Positions 27,701 through 38,673 are shown, numbered from the stretch's first letter. The stretch is 64,000 bases of DNA from Polyangium aurulentum (GCA_945875545.1 CAMCKZ010000004.1:1-64000); one strand, 5' to 3'. Made by a program: numbers and translations. The notes: generated by a model not told the origin, from the sequence alone.

Positions 27701-28234
27701 TTTGCCCGCACCGACATGGAGCTCACCGACGACGTGGATCTCGCCGACCTCGCCGGCGAGGCCATGGTGATGCTCAAAAAGCGGCTCACGCGCCACACCG
27801 TTCGCGTGGCAACCGAGGGGGCACCGCGCATTCGCTGCCACCGCTCGCACGTGGGGCAGGTCATCGTGAATTTTCTTTCGAATGCGGGAGACGAACTCGA
27901 CGTGTGCGTCGCCGAACGCGGTCACAGTTTCGATGGTCAAATTCTGTTGAGCGCGACTCTCGTCCATCGAGGTCGCGACGGCGTTCTGATCGCCATCGAA
28001 GACTCGGGTCGCGGCGTTCCTGTGGAGCTTCGCGAGAAGATATTCGAGAGCTTTTTTACGACAAAACCCGCAGGAAAGGGCACGGGCCTTGGCCTTGCAA
28101 TCTGCACGGAAATCGCGCGGGACCACGAGGGGACCGTGCATGTCGGCGTGAGCACGCTTCTTGGGGGCGCATCGTTTGAGCTGTGGATTCCCCTCGACGG
28201 ACCGGCCCAGATCGGCCCCCCAAGTGCTAGCTGA
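24743..28234 (+). CDS. 7TM lipoprotein sensor with two kinase modules around a receiver
   Basis: The 1163-residue protein starts at GTG, overlapping the previous stop (GTGA). Signal peptide with lipobox LLVSGC (Cys25), periplasmic domain (about 30-210), seven membrane segments (about 216-415) and a coiled coil precede the first transmitter: His455 in VSHELRTPVHG, then HATPase (about 555-665) with LLGNAVKF, DTGPGL and GGAGLGLAL. The receiver (about 724-840) has Asp774. A coiled coil (about 855-905) leads to a second, NtrB/ZraS-type transmitter with His917 in VAHELNNP and HATPase (about 1015-1155; FLSNAGDEL, DSGRGV, GTGLGLAI). Both kinases look intact. It lacks a cyclase domain, unlike its two neighbours, and no DNA-binding output is present. 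Confidence 0.9.
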   Translation: MRRPLPPRGLTLRLILLLALLVSGCASSAPADATIEQDRVNANALTLTSAGLQVVGPLPWWPTLLKPREAAAEAPGTITFAPSASVIAPNLVAPDYPYGAGTTRFSMEIPCSVANAPAALSLAVVDSAMHLVIRERSSGAAVEASSGWLATVVGEGRAERRREVIALPAPARCEGSAVYDVHWNISNQHVSSFGPWIAPKVSSLAVAQASFAAEFGTSLFLIGGLLMVAAYHLGLWFVRRRERAPLTMAVFAILLASRVATVRHVTGILVPFFDNFRFLGPIEIATIPLLSMVFEQLLHEVVAPGIPEPVRRFFKVTQALLFLAVLPSGIVFIWAVLLPLVQLVAVVSVFVTTGYLARKVARNADADTLIVASGFVVLTGAFVAEVLDQRRIIVAPGVASYAQLFLVFSQAFVIAKQNAEARRSAEILSSELRVMNLELSEAARLRDDFVSNVSHELRTPVHGIVGLAEGMSEDPQMPEVFAHRMQQVMASGVRLRTLVDALLDFAKRGADELRFEKVPVDLAAVVAECIQEFPGRQLRASVPVHWKLEAVPSIDADQTRIKRLVHALLGNAVKFVENGSITLTLTRTAQGAELRITDTGPGLPAVVRKHLFEPFIQGERSDARTHGGAGLGLALAKKVVAIHGGSIELTDGPQGGTRVTILLPFAAAKSSVCAESEGTRVGALALSDAEPSATLSPPSFGEISLASPLSDALTALSSAPSGGRILVVDDEPINREVLRQQLSTIGYEVAEAAGGRQALDALVNGLAPDLILLDVMMPEMSGYDVLEEIRKTSAESALPVVLLTAKNREQDVVRGFSLGASDYITKPFSKAELLARVGHHLRLVLMLRHLGEQLLAHEKLVGTIENLRALRVRETGELRQLRLEVARVREDVKTLRGHLLQGEKLAALGQLVAGVAHELNNPISYIGQAQESLHEFFETLSRRLERGDDAKALAGVKQDATGMLELAGYVGTGATRIRDICSALRNFARTDMELTDDVDLADLAGEAMVMLKKRLTRHTVRVATEGAPRIRCHRSHVGQVIVNFLSNAGDELDVCVAERGHSFDGQILLSATLVHRGRDGVLIAIEDSGRGVPVELREKIFESFFTTKPAGKGTGLGLAICTEIARDHEGTVHVGVSTLLGGASFELWIPLDGPAQIGPPSAS

Positions 28235-28240
28235 CACGCC

Positions 28241-28903
28241 GTGACAGCGACCCTCTTCGATTTCAACGGCGTCCTCGTCGACGACGAACTCGTGCATCTT
28301 GCAGCCTTCGCCGACGTGTTGGCGCCGATGGGCATCGTGCTAACGCGCGAACGATACGACGAGCGGTATCTTGCCTACGACGACCGCGGTTGCTTTCGCG
28401 AGGTGCTCAAAGACCACGGGCGCGCCCACAACGAGGCCGCGGTGGCAGCACTTGTCGCCGCAAAGAAGCCCTTCTACAAGGCCCGCATTGAGACGGGACT
28501 GCGCATCTTTCCCGGGGCCGCGGAGCTCGTGGCGCGGCGCGCGAAGGTCGGACCCGTGGGCATTGTTTCCGGCGCCCTCGAATGCGAGATTCGTTTCGCA
28601 CTCGCGGCGATGGGCGTGGCTGAACTCGTGCAATTTATCGTACCAGCGGAGGCAACCACGGCGTGCAAGCCCGATCCCGAGGGCTATTTTTTGGGCATCG
28701 AAGAGGCGCGCAAGCGAGGTGCGCGAGGGCCCATCGTGGTCATCGAAGATGCCACCAACGGCGTCATCGCGGCCAAAGCGGCGGGCCTTCGCTGCGTTGC
28801 GGTCACGCACACTTACGGGCGCGAGGCGCTGGTGGGTGCGGGCGCCGATGCAGTCGTCGACACCCTCGATGCCATGACGGACGTCCTCCTTCAGGGCCCG
28901 TGA
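28241..28903 (+). CDS. HAD-superfamily, beta-phosphoglucomutase-like protein with altered motif I
   Basis: The 220-residue protein has the class-C1-cap HAD layout of beta-phosphoglucomutases and small sugar-phosphate phosphatases. Motif I is FDFNGVLVDDE: the nucleophile Asp7 is present, but the second Asp of D-x-D (the general acid/base) is Asn9. Motif II is GIVSG (Ser), motif III includes Lys in ACKPDPEGY, and motif IV is VIEDATNG. The altered residue could slow phosphoenzyme hydrolysis or change the reaction. It starts at GTG, 6 bases after the third sensor gene, and its stop overlaps the next ATG (TGATG). Confidence 0.85.
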   Translation: MTATLFDFNGVLVDDELVHLAAFADVLAPMGIVLTRERYDERYLAYDDRGCFREVLKDHGRAHNEAAVAALVAAKKPFYKARIETGLRIFPGAAELVARRAKVGPVGIVSGALECEIRFALAAMGVAELVQFIVPAEATTACKPDPEGYFLGIEEARKRGARGPIVVIEDATNGVIAAKAAGLRCVAVTHTYGREALVGAGADAVVDTLDAMTDVLLQGP

Positions 28904-30054
28904 TGAGGGTTCGCGGGCGCGTCCGGCTCGCGACTTTCGGCGCGACTTTCGGGGCGATGCTTGGCGCGCCCGAGGCGACGGCCCAGCTTGAAAAAATGCG
29001 GCCGCCCGTGATCGTTCCGAGGTTTCGCCGCGACGTGCCGGCGATGCGCGGAATGACCATCGGCCCCATCGAGAGCGCGTGCCACCCAGGAGTTGGCTAC
29101 GGCTCGAAGGCCTACGAAGCCACGTTGGACGAGCTCGTGTCCTGGGGCGTCAACTGGGTATCGCTCACCCCGTTTGGCCGCGTCGGCAACACCGAGGGCC
29201 GCGGCGTCGACCCCACCTTCGAGGCGTCACCGACGGCGAATCGCAAGAACATCGGCCTCGCCATCGACCAGGCCCATGCGCGTGGCCTTCGCGTGTTGCT
29301 CGTTCCCCATCTTTGGATCGAATCCGGCGATTGGCGCGCAACTATCCATCCGCAGGGCGAGCTTGCGTGGAAACAGTGGGCAGAATCGTACACACGATTT
29401 GCGACTGCATGGGCACAGGTTGCTGAAAAACACCACGCGGATGCATTTGCCGCCGGGGTGGAGCTGCGCTCCTGGGTGACAACCCGTCATGCGCACTCCT
29501 TTTCGGATGTTATTCGATCCATACGAAGCATTTACAGCGGTATTCTTACGTATTCCGCCAACTGGGACGACGCCGAACACACCCTTGTCTGGGGCGATCT
29601 GGACCTCATCGGAATCAACGCTTTTTACCCCCTCGCCGACGGCCCGAACGCAACCCCCGACGCCATGCGAAAGCGCGCGGTAGGCATCGCTGGCGAGGTC
29701 CGCGCCTTGAGCGAGCGGTGGCGCAAGCCCGTCTTCTTTTCCGAAATGGGCTACACGACGCGGCCCGATCCCGCATGGAAACCCTGGGAATGGCCTGAAG
29801 ATCTTGGGCGCCCGGTGGTCGATGAGGCAGCCCAGGCGCTCGCCACCGCTTCGCTGCTCGGGCCCTTCATCGACGACGAATCGTTTCCAGGATTTTTCGT
29901 GTGGCGCACCTACGCCGACCCCAACGACGTCTCACAAGAGCCCGCGTGGGGCTTTTCGCCGCGGGGCAAACAGGCGGAAGGTGTGTTGAAAAATTTTTGG
30001 CGCAGACCCTGGCCCGGCGAAGCCTCGCGGTGGCCAACGATTCGCCGTGACTAG
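28903..30054 (+). CDS. Secreted glycoside-hydrolase-like TIM barrel (GH113-like)
   Basis: The 383-residue protein starts with a basic, hydrophobic signal peptide (ATAQ near residue 28 as cleavage region). The rest resembles GH113-type TIM-barrel mannanases and related glycosidases: strand patterns WVSLTPFG, LRVLLVPHLW, AFAAGVELRS and LIGINAFYPL. Acid/base candidate Glu187 (GVELRSW) and nucleophile candidate Glu281 (VFFSEMGYTT) lie at the ends of strands as expected. The substrate is unknown. The one-base overlap with the HAD gene suggests co-expression, perhaps linking sugar release with sugar-phosphate handling. Confidence 0.8.
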   Translation: MRVRGRVRLATFGATFGAMLGAPEATAQLEKMRPPVIVPRFRRDVPAMRGMTIGPIESACHPGVGYGSKAYEATLDELVSWGVNWVSLTPFGRVGNTEGRGVDPTFEASPTANRKNIGLAIDQAHARGLRVLLVPHLWIESGDWRATIHPQGELAWKQWAESYTRFATAWAQVAEKHHADAFAAGVELRSWVTTRHAHSFSDVIRSIRSIYSGILTYSANWDDAEHTLVWGDLDLIGINAFYPLADGPNATPDAMRKRAVGIAGEVRALSERWRKPVFFSEMGYTTRPDPAWKPWEWPEDLGRPVVDEAAQALATASLLGPFIDDESFPGFFVWRTYADPNDVSQEPAWGFSPRGKQAEGVLKNFWRRPWPGEASRWPTIRRD

Positions 30055-30214
30055 CGCCAGCGGTCAGCGCAATTGGTATTTTTCTTATGTCCCCGAGGTC
30101 ATGGCCCCGCGTCATTCCCGTGGGCCGAGCCTCTTGCGCAGTGCGGCATTGTTCCACTAGTTTGGAAAGTTGGTAGACTGCCGGGGCGTTGTTTCACGCC
30201 TCAAGGAGATTCCG

Positions 30215-32962
<2,748 letters not shown>

Positions 32963-33058
32963 AGGCCCGTGGCGCAGCCTTCCAGCCCCGGCGTCGCGCC
33001 ATTTTGGCTTCGCGCCGCCGGAGCCTTTTGCCGCGCGGGCGAATCACGTATGTACTCT

Positions 33059-33118
33059 AACTGGGTCGCGAACTCCGTTAGGTATACGGCGTATTCCCTC
33101 TCTAGCGACCCAGTTTTT
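33059..33118 (+). terminator. Possible terminator after ppdK
   Basis: An inverted repeat (aactgggtcgc with gcgacccagtt, 11 bp) encloses a 35-base loop and runs into five T on the plus strand. The large loop makes it weak. Its right arm overlaps the end of the minus-strand lipoprotein gene. Confidence 0.35.
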
Positions 33119-33752
33119 CGAAGTACCAGACGCCCTTCCAGTTGATCATATCGCCCACGGGAATTTTCATCGTGCGCGAGCCTTTCATGACCACGAGGGT
33201 GCAATTTTTGGACTTCCAGACGGCGCGCTTCCAGCCCTTTCGCGTCGGCGAAATCTGCACCATCGTCTTGCCCGGTTCGAGGGCCACAAACTTTGATTCG
33301 CCAAGTTCGGGGTGCCGTTTTCCGAGGCGTTCCACCGCGCGCAAGTACGGCTGGTGAATCTGTTTTTCCCATTGACGAAGCGGATCGGGCATGTCGCGCC
33401 CGAGCAAAAAGGCCTCTTTCGGCAGCGCCAAATCAAGGGCCAGATCGCCGTTGCCCATGCGTGCCGCGTCGAGGAGATTCATGCCGCGCTTGGCAAGGCT
33501 GTCGGCCGATTCGGCGGGCAAACTAAGCCCGGGAATGGAGGCGCCCGCATCGAGGATCATCACGACGGACACACCCGCGTCGCCCAGCGTTTTTCCTGCG
33601 TCTCTGCCCGCATCCGACCCGGGCGGATGCATCTTGGGGCCGCACGCCGCGAACACCGGCAGCAGCAAAATCACTGCCGTCACCCGCGCCCGCTGCGCGA
33701 ACTTTTCACCGTCGAATACGCGAGCCACGCAGCGAAAAAAGACCACCATCAT
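33102..33752 (-). CDS. Putative lipoprotein of unknown function
   Basis: The 216-residue product has a signal peptide with lipobox VFAAC (Cys37), then a short Asp/Gly/Ala-rich spacer (about 40-72) and a globular domain with ALDLALPKEAFLLGR and a basic C-terminal beta region ending near GVWYFEKLG. I recognise no family. The start overlaps the serA stop (ATGA), so it may be co-transcribed with serA. Nothing ties it to serine synthesis; it may be an envelope protein that shares the transcript. Confidence 0.65.
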   Translation of the reverse strand: MMVVFFRCVARVFDGEKFAQRARVTAVILLLPVFAACGPKMHPPGSDAGRDAGKTLGDAGVSVVMILDAGASIPGLSLPAESADSLAKRGMNLLDAARMGNGDLALDLALPKEAFLLGRDMPDPLRQWEKQIHQPYLRAVERLGKRHPELGESKFVALEPGKTMVQISPTRKGWKRAVWKSKNCTLVVMKGSRTMKIPVGDMINWKGVWYFEKLGR

Positions 33753-34966
33753 GCGAAGTTCGGCAGCGGCACCGCATCGACCTGAAGAACTTCTTCGAAC
33801 ATGCGAATCTCGGACAGGCAGGCCTCAGACGGCCGCGATGCGAGCTTGAACTTGGCACACGAGGCAAGGCCCCCCTCGAAGAGTTCGTTTGTCACGTGAA
33901 GCACGTTGAGCCCGTGGCGTTTCAAGACCCCGAGCACGTTGGCCAGCGTTCCTACGCGGTCGACCATGCGGAGTACGATCTGAAACTGGGCCGGCGTGCC
34001 CGTCGCGACGTTGACCGCGTGGGGAACCTCGCCATGCAGCAAAAACGCTCGAATAATGCGCACGGTTTCGCCGGCGATGGCGAGCTGCGCCTGGTCCGTC
34101 GAGGCCGCTATATGCGGTGTTCCGTAAATCAGACCTCGCCCATTCGTAGGAATACGCAGCGGTTCCACGCGACCTGTTTTCGTACGCGGCTCGTCTGCGC
34201 GAACGTCGAAGGCCAAGCGAAGGCCTCGGGTGTCGACGGCCTGGTCGACCGCGGCGTGGTCGAGGAGGCCCGCCCGCGCCGTGTTCACGAGCATCGCGCG
34301 CTCGGGCAAAGCCTTCAAGACTTGCTCGTTTACAATTCCCCGCGTGCGATCGTTCAACGGCAGGTGGAGGGTGAGCGCGTGGCACTTGGCGGCGAGTTCT
34401 TCAAGACTCTTGGCGTAGCCAATGTTCGCCTCCCGCGCTTTGGCCGGGTTGAGGCTGCGGCTCCACGCGACGACGTCCATGCCGAAGGCCTTCGCCCGGT
34501 GCGCCACCTCGCGGCCGACACTTCCGAACCCCGCAATACCCAGGGTTTTTCCTAGCAAACCCTCGGCCTTGGAAAACTCTTGTCGCTCCCAAGACCCGGC
34601 GCGAAGACTCGCCACCGCATCGGGAATTCGGCGATCAAGCGACACCAAATGCCCAAAGACAAGCTCCGCCACCGCCGCTGCGTTTTTGCCTGGCGTATAG
34701 GCAACGTATATACCACGTGCACTCGCAACCTTTACATCAATGTTGTCGTAGGCAGCGCCGGCCCTCACGATGATGTGAAGCTGCTTGGCTCTTCCGAGCG
34801 CTTCGGCGGTGACCTCGGTGGAGCGCACGACGAGAATACCGACATTTTCGATGCGCTCGACGAGAGCATCGCGGGTCAGATCGGGCGCGTACTCCACGTC
34901 GACGGGCAACGAAGCGAGTTCGTCGAGGGCAGATGAATGGAGGCGGTCGGCAATCAAGACGCGCAT
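33749..34966 (-). CDS. serA: D-3-phosphoglycerate dehydrogenase
   Basis: SerA oxidises 3-phosphoglycerate to 3-phosphohydroxypyruvate, the first step of serine synthesis. In the 405-residue reading, the NAD-binding loop is GFGSVG (147-152) and the catalytic residues are Arg231 (VNTARAG), Glu259 (RADEP) and His285 (GTPHIAAS). A C-terminal ACT-like domain (about 327-398, VGTLANVLGVLKRHGLNV) suggests serine feedback. The start is ATG 34966; a TTG two codons upstream is possible. Being a 2-hydroxyacid dehydrogenase family member with ACT domain and this length, the assignment is fairly firm. Confidence 0.88.
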   Translation of the reverse strand: MRVLIADRLHSSALDELASLPVDVEYAPDLTRDALVERIENVGILVVRSTEVTAEALGRAKQLHIIVRAGAAYDNIDVKVASARGIYVAYTPGKNAAAVAELVFGHLVSLDRRIPDAVASLRAGSWERQEFSKAEGLLGKTLGIAGFGSVGREVAHRAKAFGMDVVAWSRSLNPAKAREANIGYAKSLEELAAKCHALTLHLPLNDRTRGIVNEQVLKALPERAMLVNTARAGLLDHAAVDQAVDTRGLRLAFDVRADEPRTKTGRVEPLRIPTNGRGLIYGTPHIAASTDQAQLAIAGETVRIIRAFLLHGEVPHAVNVATGTPAQFQIVLRMVDRVGTLANVLGVLKRHGLNVLHVTNELFEGGLASCAKFKLASRPSEACLSEIRMFEEVLQVDAVPLPNFA

Positions 34967-34975
34967 GGTCAAATG

Positions 34976-35536
34976 TTATCCAGTGTTTCCGGTGTGCGCA
35001 GGCGAATGTGGGCGGGGCAGCCCTTGAAGTGCGGCGCGGGGTGCAACGGTCAGAACCTTACCGCGAAACACCACGGTTGCCGCACCGTCTCTTTCTTCGA
35101 CCCATGGCTCAAGGCCCAGCTGGGCTGCGGCTCGAAACTTGGCAAGGTACGGACCACCGTCTTTTTCGTGTTTCACCCACGTGTAAAGTGCATCCATTTC
35201 GCCCGCATACAGACCATCGCCGATCCACAATTCTTGAGACCCGTCGCTGAGGTGAAGCACCGCGTCGCCGCCGGTTTCGGCGATTCCTTCAATAAAGTAG
35301 GGCACATCGTCGACCTGAAAATACGTCCAGTCGTAGCCATTGACGAGAACCATTCGGCCGTCGATCGGGTGTTTTCCGATCCACGCATGCATCGCGCGCG
35401 CGAGCCCCTCGTGCTCCACCGCCTCGTCTGCGTGAAAAAATCGCCCCTGGGCGCCGAGGCGAATGGAGCTCTCGCGCGAACGGCCAGGGGGCGGAGGCCA
35501 ATGAAAAAACTGGGGGTCGTCGCTGGGCTTCGCCAC
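34976..35536 (-). CDS. DUF1285-like protein
   Basis: The preferred reading starts at GTG 35536 and gives 186 residues. Its pattern (GRFFHADEAVEHEGLARAM, then WTYFQVDDVPYFIEGI and GPYLAKFRAAAQLGLEPWVE) resembles DUF1285 proteins, whose function is not established. There is no signal peptide or membrane segment, so it is likely cytoplasmic. The frame runs to 35773, but the Arg/Pro-rich upstream part does not look coding. The stop lies 9 bases before the serA ATG, so the two are probably one operon. Confidence 0.65.
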   Translation of the reverse strand: MAKPSDDPQFFHWPPPPGRSRESSIRLGAQGRFFHADEAVEHEGLARAMHAWIGKHPIDGRMVLVNGYDWTYFQVDDVPYFIEGIAETGGDAVLHLSDGSQELWIGDGLYAGEMDALYTWVKHEKDGGPYLAKFRAAAQLGLEPWVEERDGAATVVFRGKVLTVAPRAALQGLPRPHSPAHTGNTG

Positions 35537-35752
35537 GGTATTTCGATGGTGGGCAGGCCGGTCCCACGGGGCACCGGCGGTTCTTGAACGTGCCAAGCCT
35601 AGGCTAGTCTCGGGGCACGCGCACGAGCGAAGAGCGCCCCCGCGTGGCCGACCGCAGAGCCGCGGATGCCCCATTTTCTCAGCAGAATCGCAGCGTTCCA
35701 CGCACGCGTGATCGCCGTAGCTGCGCACGGGGCGAGGGGCTAGGAACACCCC

Positions 35753-37312
35753 ATGAACATCGAATCGCTTCAATCGTTCGTCGAACTATTGGAATCGCGC
35801 GGCGAACTCGTGCGCATCACGGAGAAGGTCAGTGCGCACCTTGAAGCGTCGGCCATCGCAAACCGCGTGATGAAGGCCGGCGGCCCAGCTCTCCTCTTCG
35901 AGAACATTGAAGGTTCACAGTTTCCGCTGCTCATGAATCAGTACGGCTCGCGCAAACGCATGTCTCTCGCGCTGTCGTGCGAAGACCTCGAAGAGCAGGC
36001 CGCGGCCATCTCGAATCTCGTGCATATGGTGTCTAAAAATGCCCGCTCGCTCGCGGCTCTTGCGGGGAAAATTCCTGAACTTGCGAACGCCCTGCCGCGC
36101 GCCGTGAAAAAGGCGCGCTGCCACGATGTGGTCTTGACCGGCGACCAAATCGACCTCGAGATACTGCCCGTTTTGACGAGCTGGCCTGACGATGGCGGGC
36201 CCTTTTTTACGCTGCCCAATGTCATCACGAAAGACCCCGACACGGGCGTGCGCAACATCGGCATGTACCGCATGCAGCGCATCGACAAACGCACCACGGC
36301 CATGCACTGGCAGATTCATAAAACGGGTGCGCGGCACTTTCGCCGGGCCAAAGAACTCGGCCAGCGCCTCGAGGTTGCGGTCGCTTTCGGTGGCCATCCC
36401 GCGCTTACCTACGCGGCCACAGCTCCCCTTCCAGACGGCATCGATGAGTGGATGTTCGCTGGCTTTCTGGCGAAGCGCTCCGTGAGAACCGTCACGGGAA
36501 AGACAGTGAGTCTGGAGGTTCCAGCCGATGCGGACTTCGTCTTGGAAGGCTACGTGGACCCCTCGGAAGCACTCTTTGATGAGGGGCCATTTGGCGACCA
36601 TACGGGGTATTACACACCCGTAGATAAGTTCCCGCGGTTTCATGTCACCGCCATCACCCATCGCTCGGACGCGGTCTTTCCCGCCACCCTCGTGGGGCCC
36701 CCGCCGATGGAAGACGCGTGGATCGGAAAGGCGACGGAACGTCTTTTTCTTCCGCTGCTGCGCACGATGTTTCCCGAGGTTATCGACATGAATCTGCCCG
36801 TCGAAGGCGCGTTTCACAACCTCGTCCTCGTGAAGATCAAAAAGCAGTACCCGTTCCACGCGCCGCGGGTCGCCCATGGTCTGTGGGGCGCCGGGCAAAT
36901 GATGTTCTCCAAAGTCATCGCCGTTTTCGACGAAGATGTTGACGTGCAGAATACAGCCAATGTCGTCTGGCGAATGCTCGCGAACATTGATCCCAAGCGC
37001 GACATCAGTTTCGTCGACGGCCCGATCGACCAGCTTGATCACGGTGCCAATCAGGCCCTCTTCGGCTCCAAGATGTGCATCGATGCCACGCGCAAATGGC
37101 CTGAAGAGGGCTACACGCGCGCTTGGCCCGAGGTGTGCGCGATGTCGCCCGCGGTGGAACGCCGCATCGACGATTTGTGGCCGCGCCTCGGCCTCGGCGA
37201 CGGCCCGACGGCATCACCCCTTGAGGCCTCGCCGCCCCCGTGGCAAGTGCGGGTATTCGACGACCTCGCGTCCAAGGCGCGCGCGTTTCTCGAACCGAAA
37301 GACTCCCGATGA
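35753..37312 (+). CDS. ubiD: UbiD-family decarboxylase, probable menaquinone (futalosine) pathway
   Basis: The 519-residue protein is a full-length UbiD-type prenylated-FMN decarboxylase. The Mn/prFMN and active-site region shows NIGMYRMQ, and the catalytic Glu-bearing stretch EGPFGDHTGYYTP; the C-terminal domain has FHNLVLVKIKKQYP. The start is an ATG preceded by AGGA about ten bases upstream. It is the first gene of an operon with UbiE, UbiX, MqnE and MqnA-MqnC homologues. I therefore infer that it decarboxylates the prenylated dihydroxynaphthoate intermediate (the role assigned to MqnL) rather than acting in ubiquinone synthesis. Confidence 0.9.
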   Translation: MNIESLQSFVELLESRGELVRITEKVSAHLEASAIANRVMKAGGPALLFENIEGSQFPLLMNQYGSRKRMSLALSCEDLEEQAAAISNLVHMVSKNARSLAALAGKIPELANALPRAVKKARCHDVVLTGDQIDLEILPVLTSWPDDGGPFFTLPNVITKDPDTGVRNIGMYRMQRIDKRTTAMHWQIHKTGARHFRRAKELGQRLEVAVAFGGHPALTYAATAPLPDGIDEWMFAGFLAKRSVRTVTGKTVSLEVPADADFVLEGYVDPSEALFDEGPFGDHTGYYTPVDKFPRFHVTAITHRSDAVFPATLVGPPPMEDAWIGKATERLFLPLLRTMFPEVIDMNLPVEGAFHNLVLVKIKKQYPFHAPRVAHGLWGAGQMMFSKVIAVFDEDVDVQNTANVVWRMLANIDPKRDISFVDGPIDQLDHGANQALFGSKMCIDATRKWPEEGYTRAWPEVCAMSPAVERRIDDLWPRLGLGDGPTASPLEASPPPWQVRVFDDLASKARAFLEPKDSR

Positions 37313-38079
37313 CCGTCGCCGAAAAGACGCATTCCTCTCCCGCTGTTCCCGTTCGCGACGTGCCCGTTCCCGACGTCAAGAGGCGCGCGGATCGCGTAGC
37401 CAGTCACGCCGCCGGTGTTCGCGAGATGTTCGACCGCATCGCACCAACCTACGACACCCTCAATCACCTGCTGTCGGCGGGCATCGACGTAGCCTGGCGA
37501 AAACTCGCGGTCGAGAGCCTCGCCTCGCGGCCCCCGGGTCCCATCCTCGACTCCTGCGCGGGCACGATGGACTTGACCGCAATGGTCGCCAAGCGATGGC
37601 CTGATTGTCAGGTAATTGCCTCGGATTTCGCCGCCAAGATGCTCGACGCCGGCAAGCACAAGGCACCCCAGGCCGAGCGCGTCGTGGCCGATGCGATGGC
37701 CATGCCCTTCGCCGACGCTTTTTTCTCGGCGGTGGTTTGCGGCTTTGGCATGCGCAACCTGGCCGATACAGCTCTCGGCATTCGCGAGGCGCGGCGTGTT
37801 CTCAAAACCGGCGGCGTCTTCACAACCCTCGAATTTTTCAGACCCACGAGCCTTGCAACCAAGGCCTTCCACGGGGTCTACGGGCGGGTAGTTCTTCCGG
37901 CTGTTGGCGGTATGGTTTCGGGAGATCGTTCCGCATACGCGTACTTGCAAGAGAGCATGAAGCAGTTTGTTTCTCGCTCGGAGTACGAAGCGCTGTGCGC
38001 CCAAGAAGGCTTTCTTGTTCGCCGTTCTGAGGATTTAACTATGGGAATTGCCTCACTTATCGTCGCCGAGGCTGTGTAG
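37309..38079 (+). CDS. ubiE: UbiE/MenG-type menaquinone C-methyltransferase
   Basis: The 256-residue class I methyltransferase overlaps the UbiD stop (ATGA). A polar N-terminal extension (about 1-35) precedes the UbiE signature MFDRIAPTYDTLNHLLS. SAM motif I is LDSCAGTMDLT, where UbiE proteins usually have a Gly-Thr-Gly; the last Gly is Met here. Family sequence continues with GFGMRNLAD, ARRVLKTGG and SYxYLxxS-like AYAYLQESMKQF. In this operon it would methylate demethylmenaquinone in the last step. Confidence 0.9.
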   Translation: MTVAEKTHSSPAVPVRDVPVPDVKRRADRVASHAAGVREMFDRIAPTYDTLNHLLSAGIDVAWRKLAVESLASRPPGPILDSCAGTMDLTAMVAKRWPDCQVIASDFAAKMLDAGKHKAPQAERVVADAMAMPFADAFFSAVVCGFGMRNLADTALGIREARRVLKTGGVFTTLEFFRPTSLATKAFHGVYGRVVLPAVGGMVSGDRSAYAYLQESMKQFVSRSEYEALCAQEGFLVRRSEDLTMGIASLIVAEAV

Positions 38080-38669
38080 TGCGCTGCCCACCCGAGCGGC
38101 TCGTCGTCGCCATCACGGGCGCCAGCGGGGCACCGTATGCGCGTCGTATGCTCAACGTGTTGCGTAGTATGCGTGACGCTGGAACGGCACCTCAAGTCGC
38201 CGTCGTGGTCTCGTCGACAGCTCCGCAAGTGTGGGCTCTCGAGTGCGGCGGCGACCTCCACGCGGGCGTTGCGCCGTTCCCCGTTTGGGGGGGCCGAGAC
38301 TACAACGCGCCCTTCGCCAGCGGCAGCGCGGGCTGGGACGCGATGGTTATTGTTCCCTGCTCCATGAGCACCGTCTCGCGCATCGCCCACGGCCTGAGCG
38401 ATTCGCTCCTCACGCGGGCCGCCGACGTGATGATCAAAGAAAAGCGCACCCTCGTGGTCGTTCCCCGGGAGACGCCGATGTCAGCGATTCACCTCGCCAA
38501 TCTTCTCCGCCTCGCGGAACTCGGAGTGACCGTCGCCCCCGCGATGCCGTCGTTTTACTCGCAGCCCACGTGCGTCGAGGCCCTCATCGATACGGTCGTG
38601 GCCCGCGTCTTTGACCACCTCGGGCTGGGCCGCGACCTCGTTGTGCCCTGGGGCACGGGCCCCACGTGA
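38079..38669 (+). CDS. ubiX: UbiX-type flavin prenyltransferase
   Basis: The 196-residue protein starts at GTG, overlapping the previous stop (TAGTG). It shows the UbiX landmarks AITGASGAPYARRML, IVPCSMSTVSRIAHGLSDSLLTRAADV and RETPMSAIHLANL. UbiX makes the prenylated FMN cofactor that UbiD needs, which fits the co-transcription with ubiD. In the futalosine scheme the homologue is called MqnM. Confidence 0.93.
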   Translation: MRCPPERLVVAITGASGAPYARRMLNVLRSMRDAGTAPQVAVVVSSTAPQVWALECGGDLHAGVAPFPVWGGRDYNAPFASGSAGWDAMVIVPCSMSTVSRIAHGLSDSLLTRAADVMIKEKRTLVVVPRETPMSAIHLANLLRLAELGVTVAPAMPSFYSQPTCVEALIDTVVARVFDHLGLGRDLVVPWGTGPT

Positions 38670-38673
38670 ACCC

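Noticed and set aside
26816-28297. 493-codon minus-strand frame opposite the third sensor kinase
   Set aside because: Both transmitter domains and the receiver are clear on the plus strand; the antisense frame has no motif.
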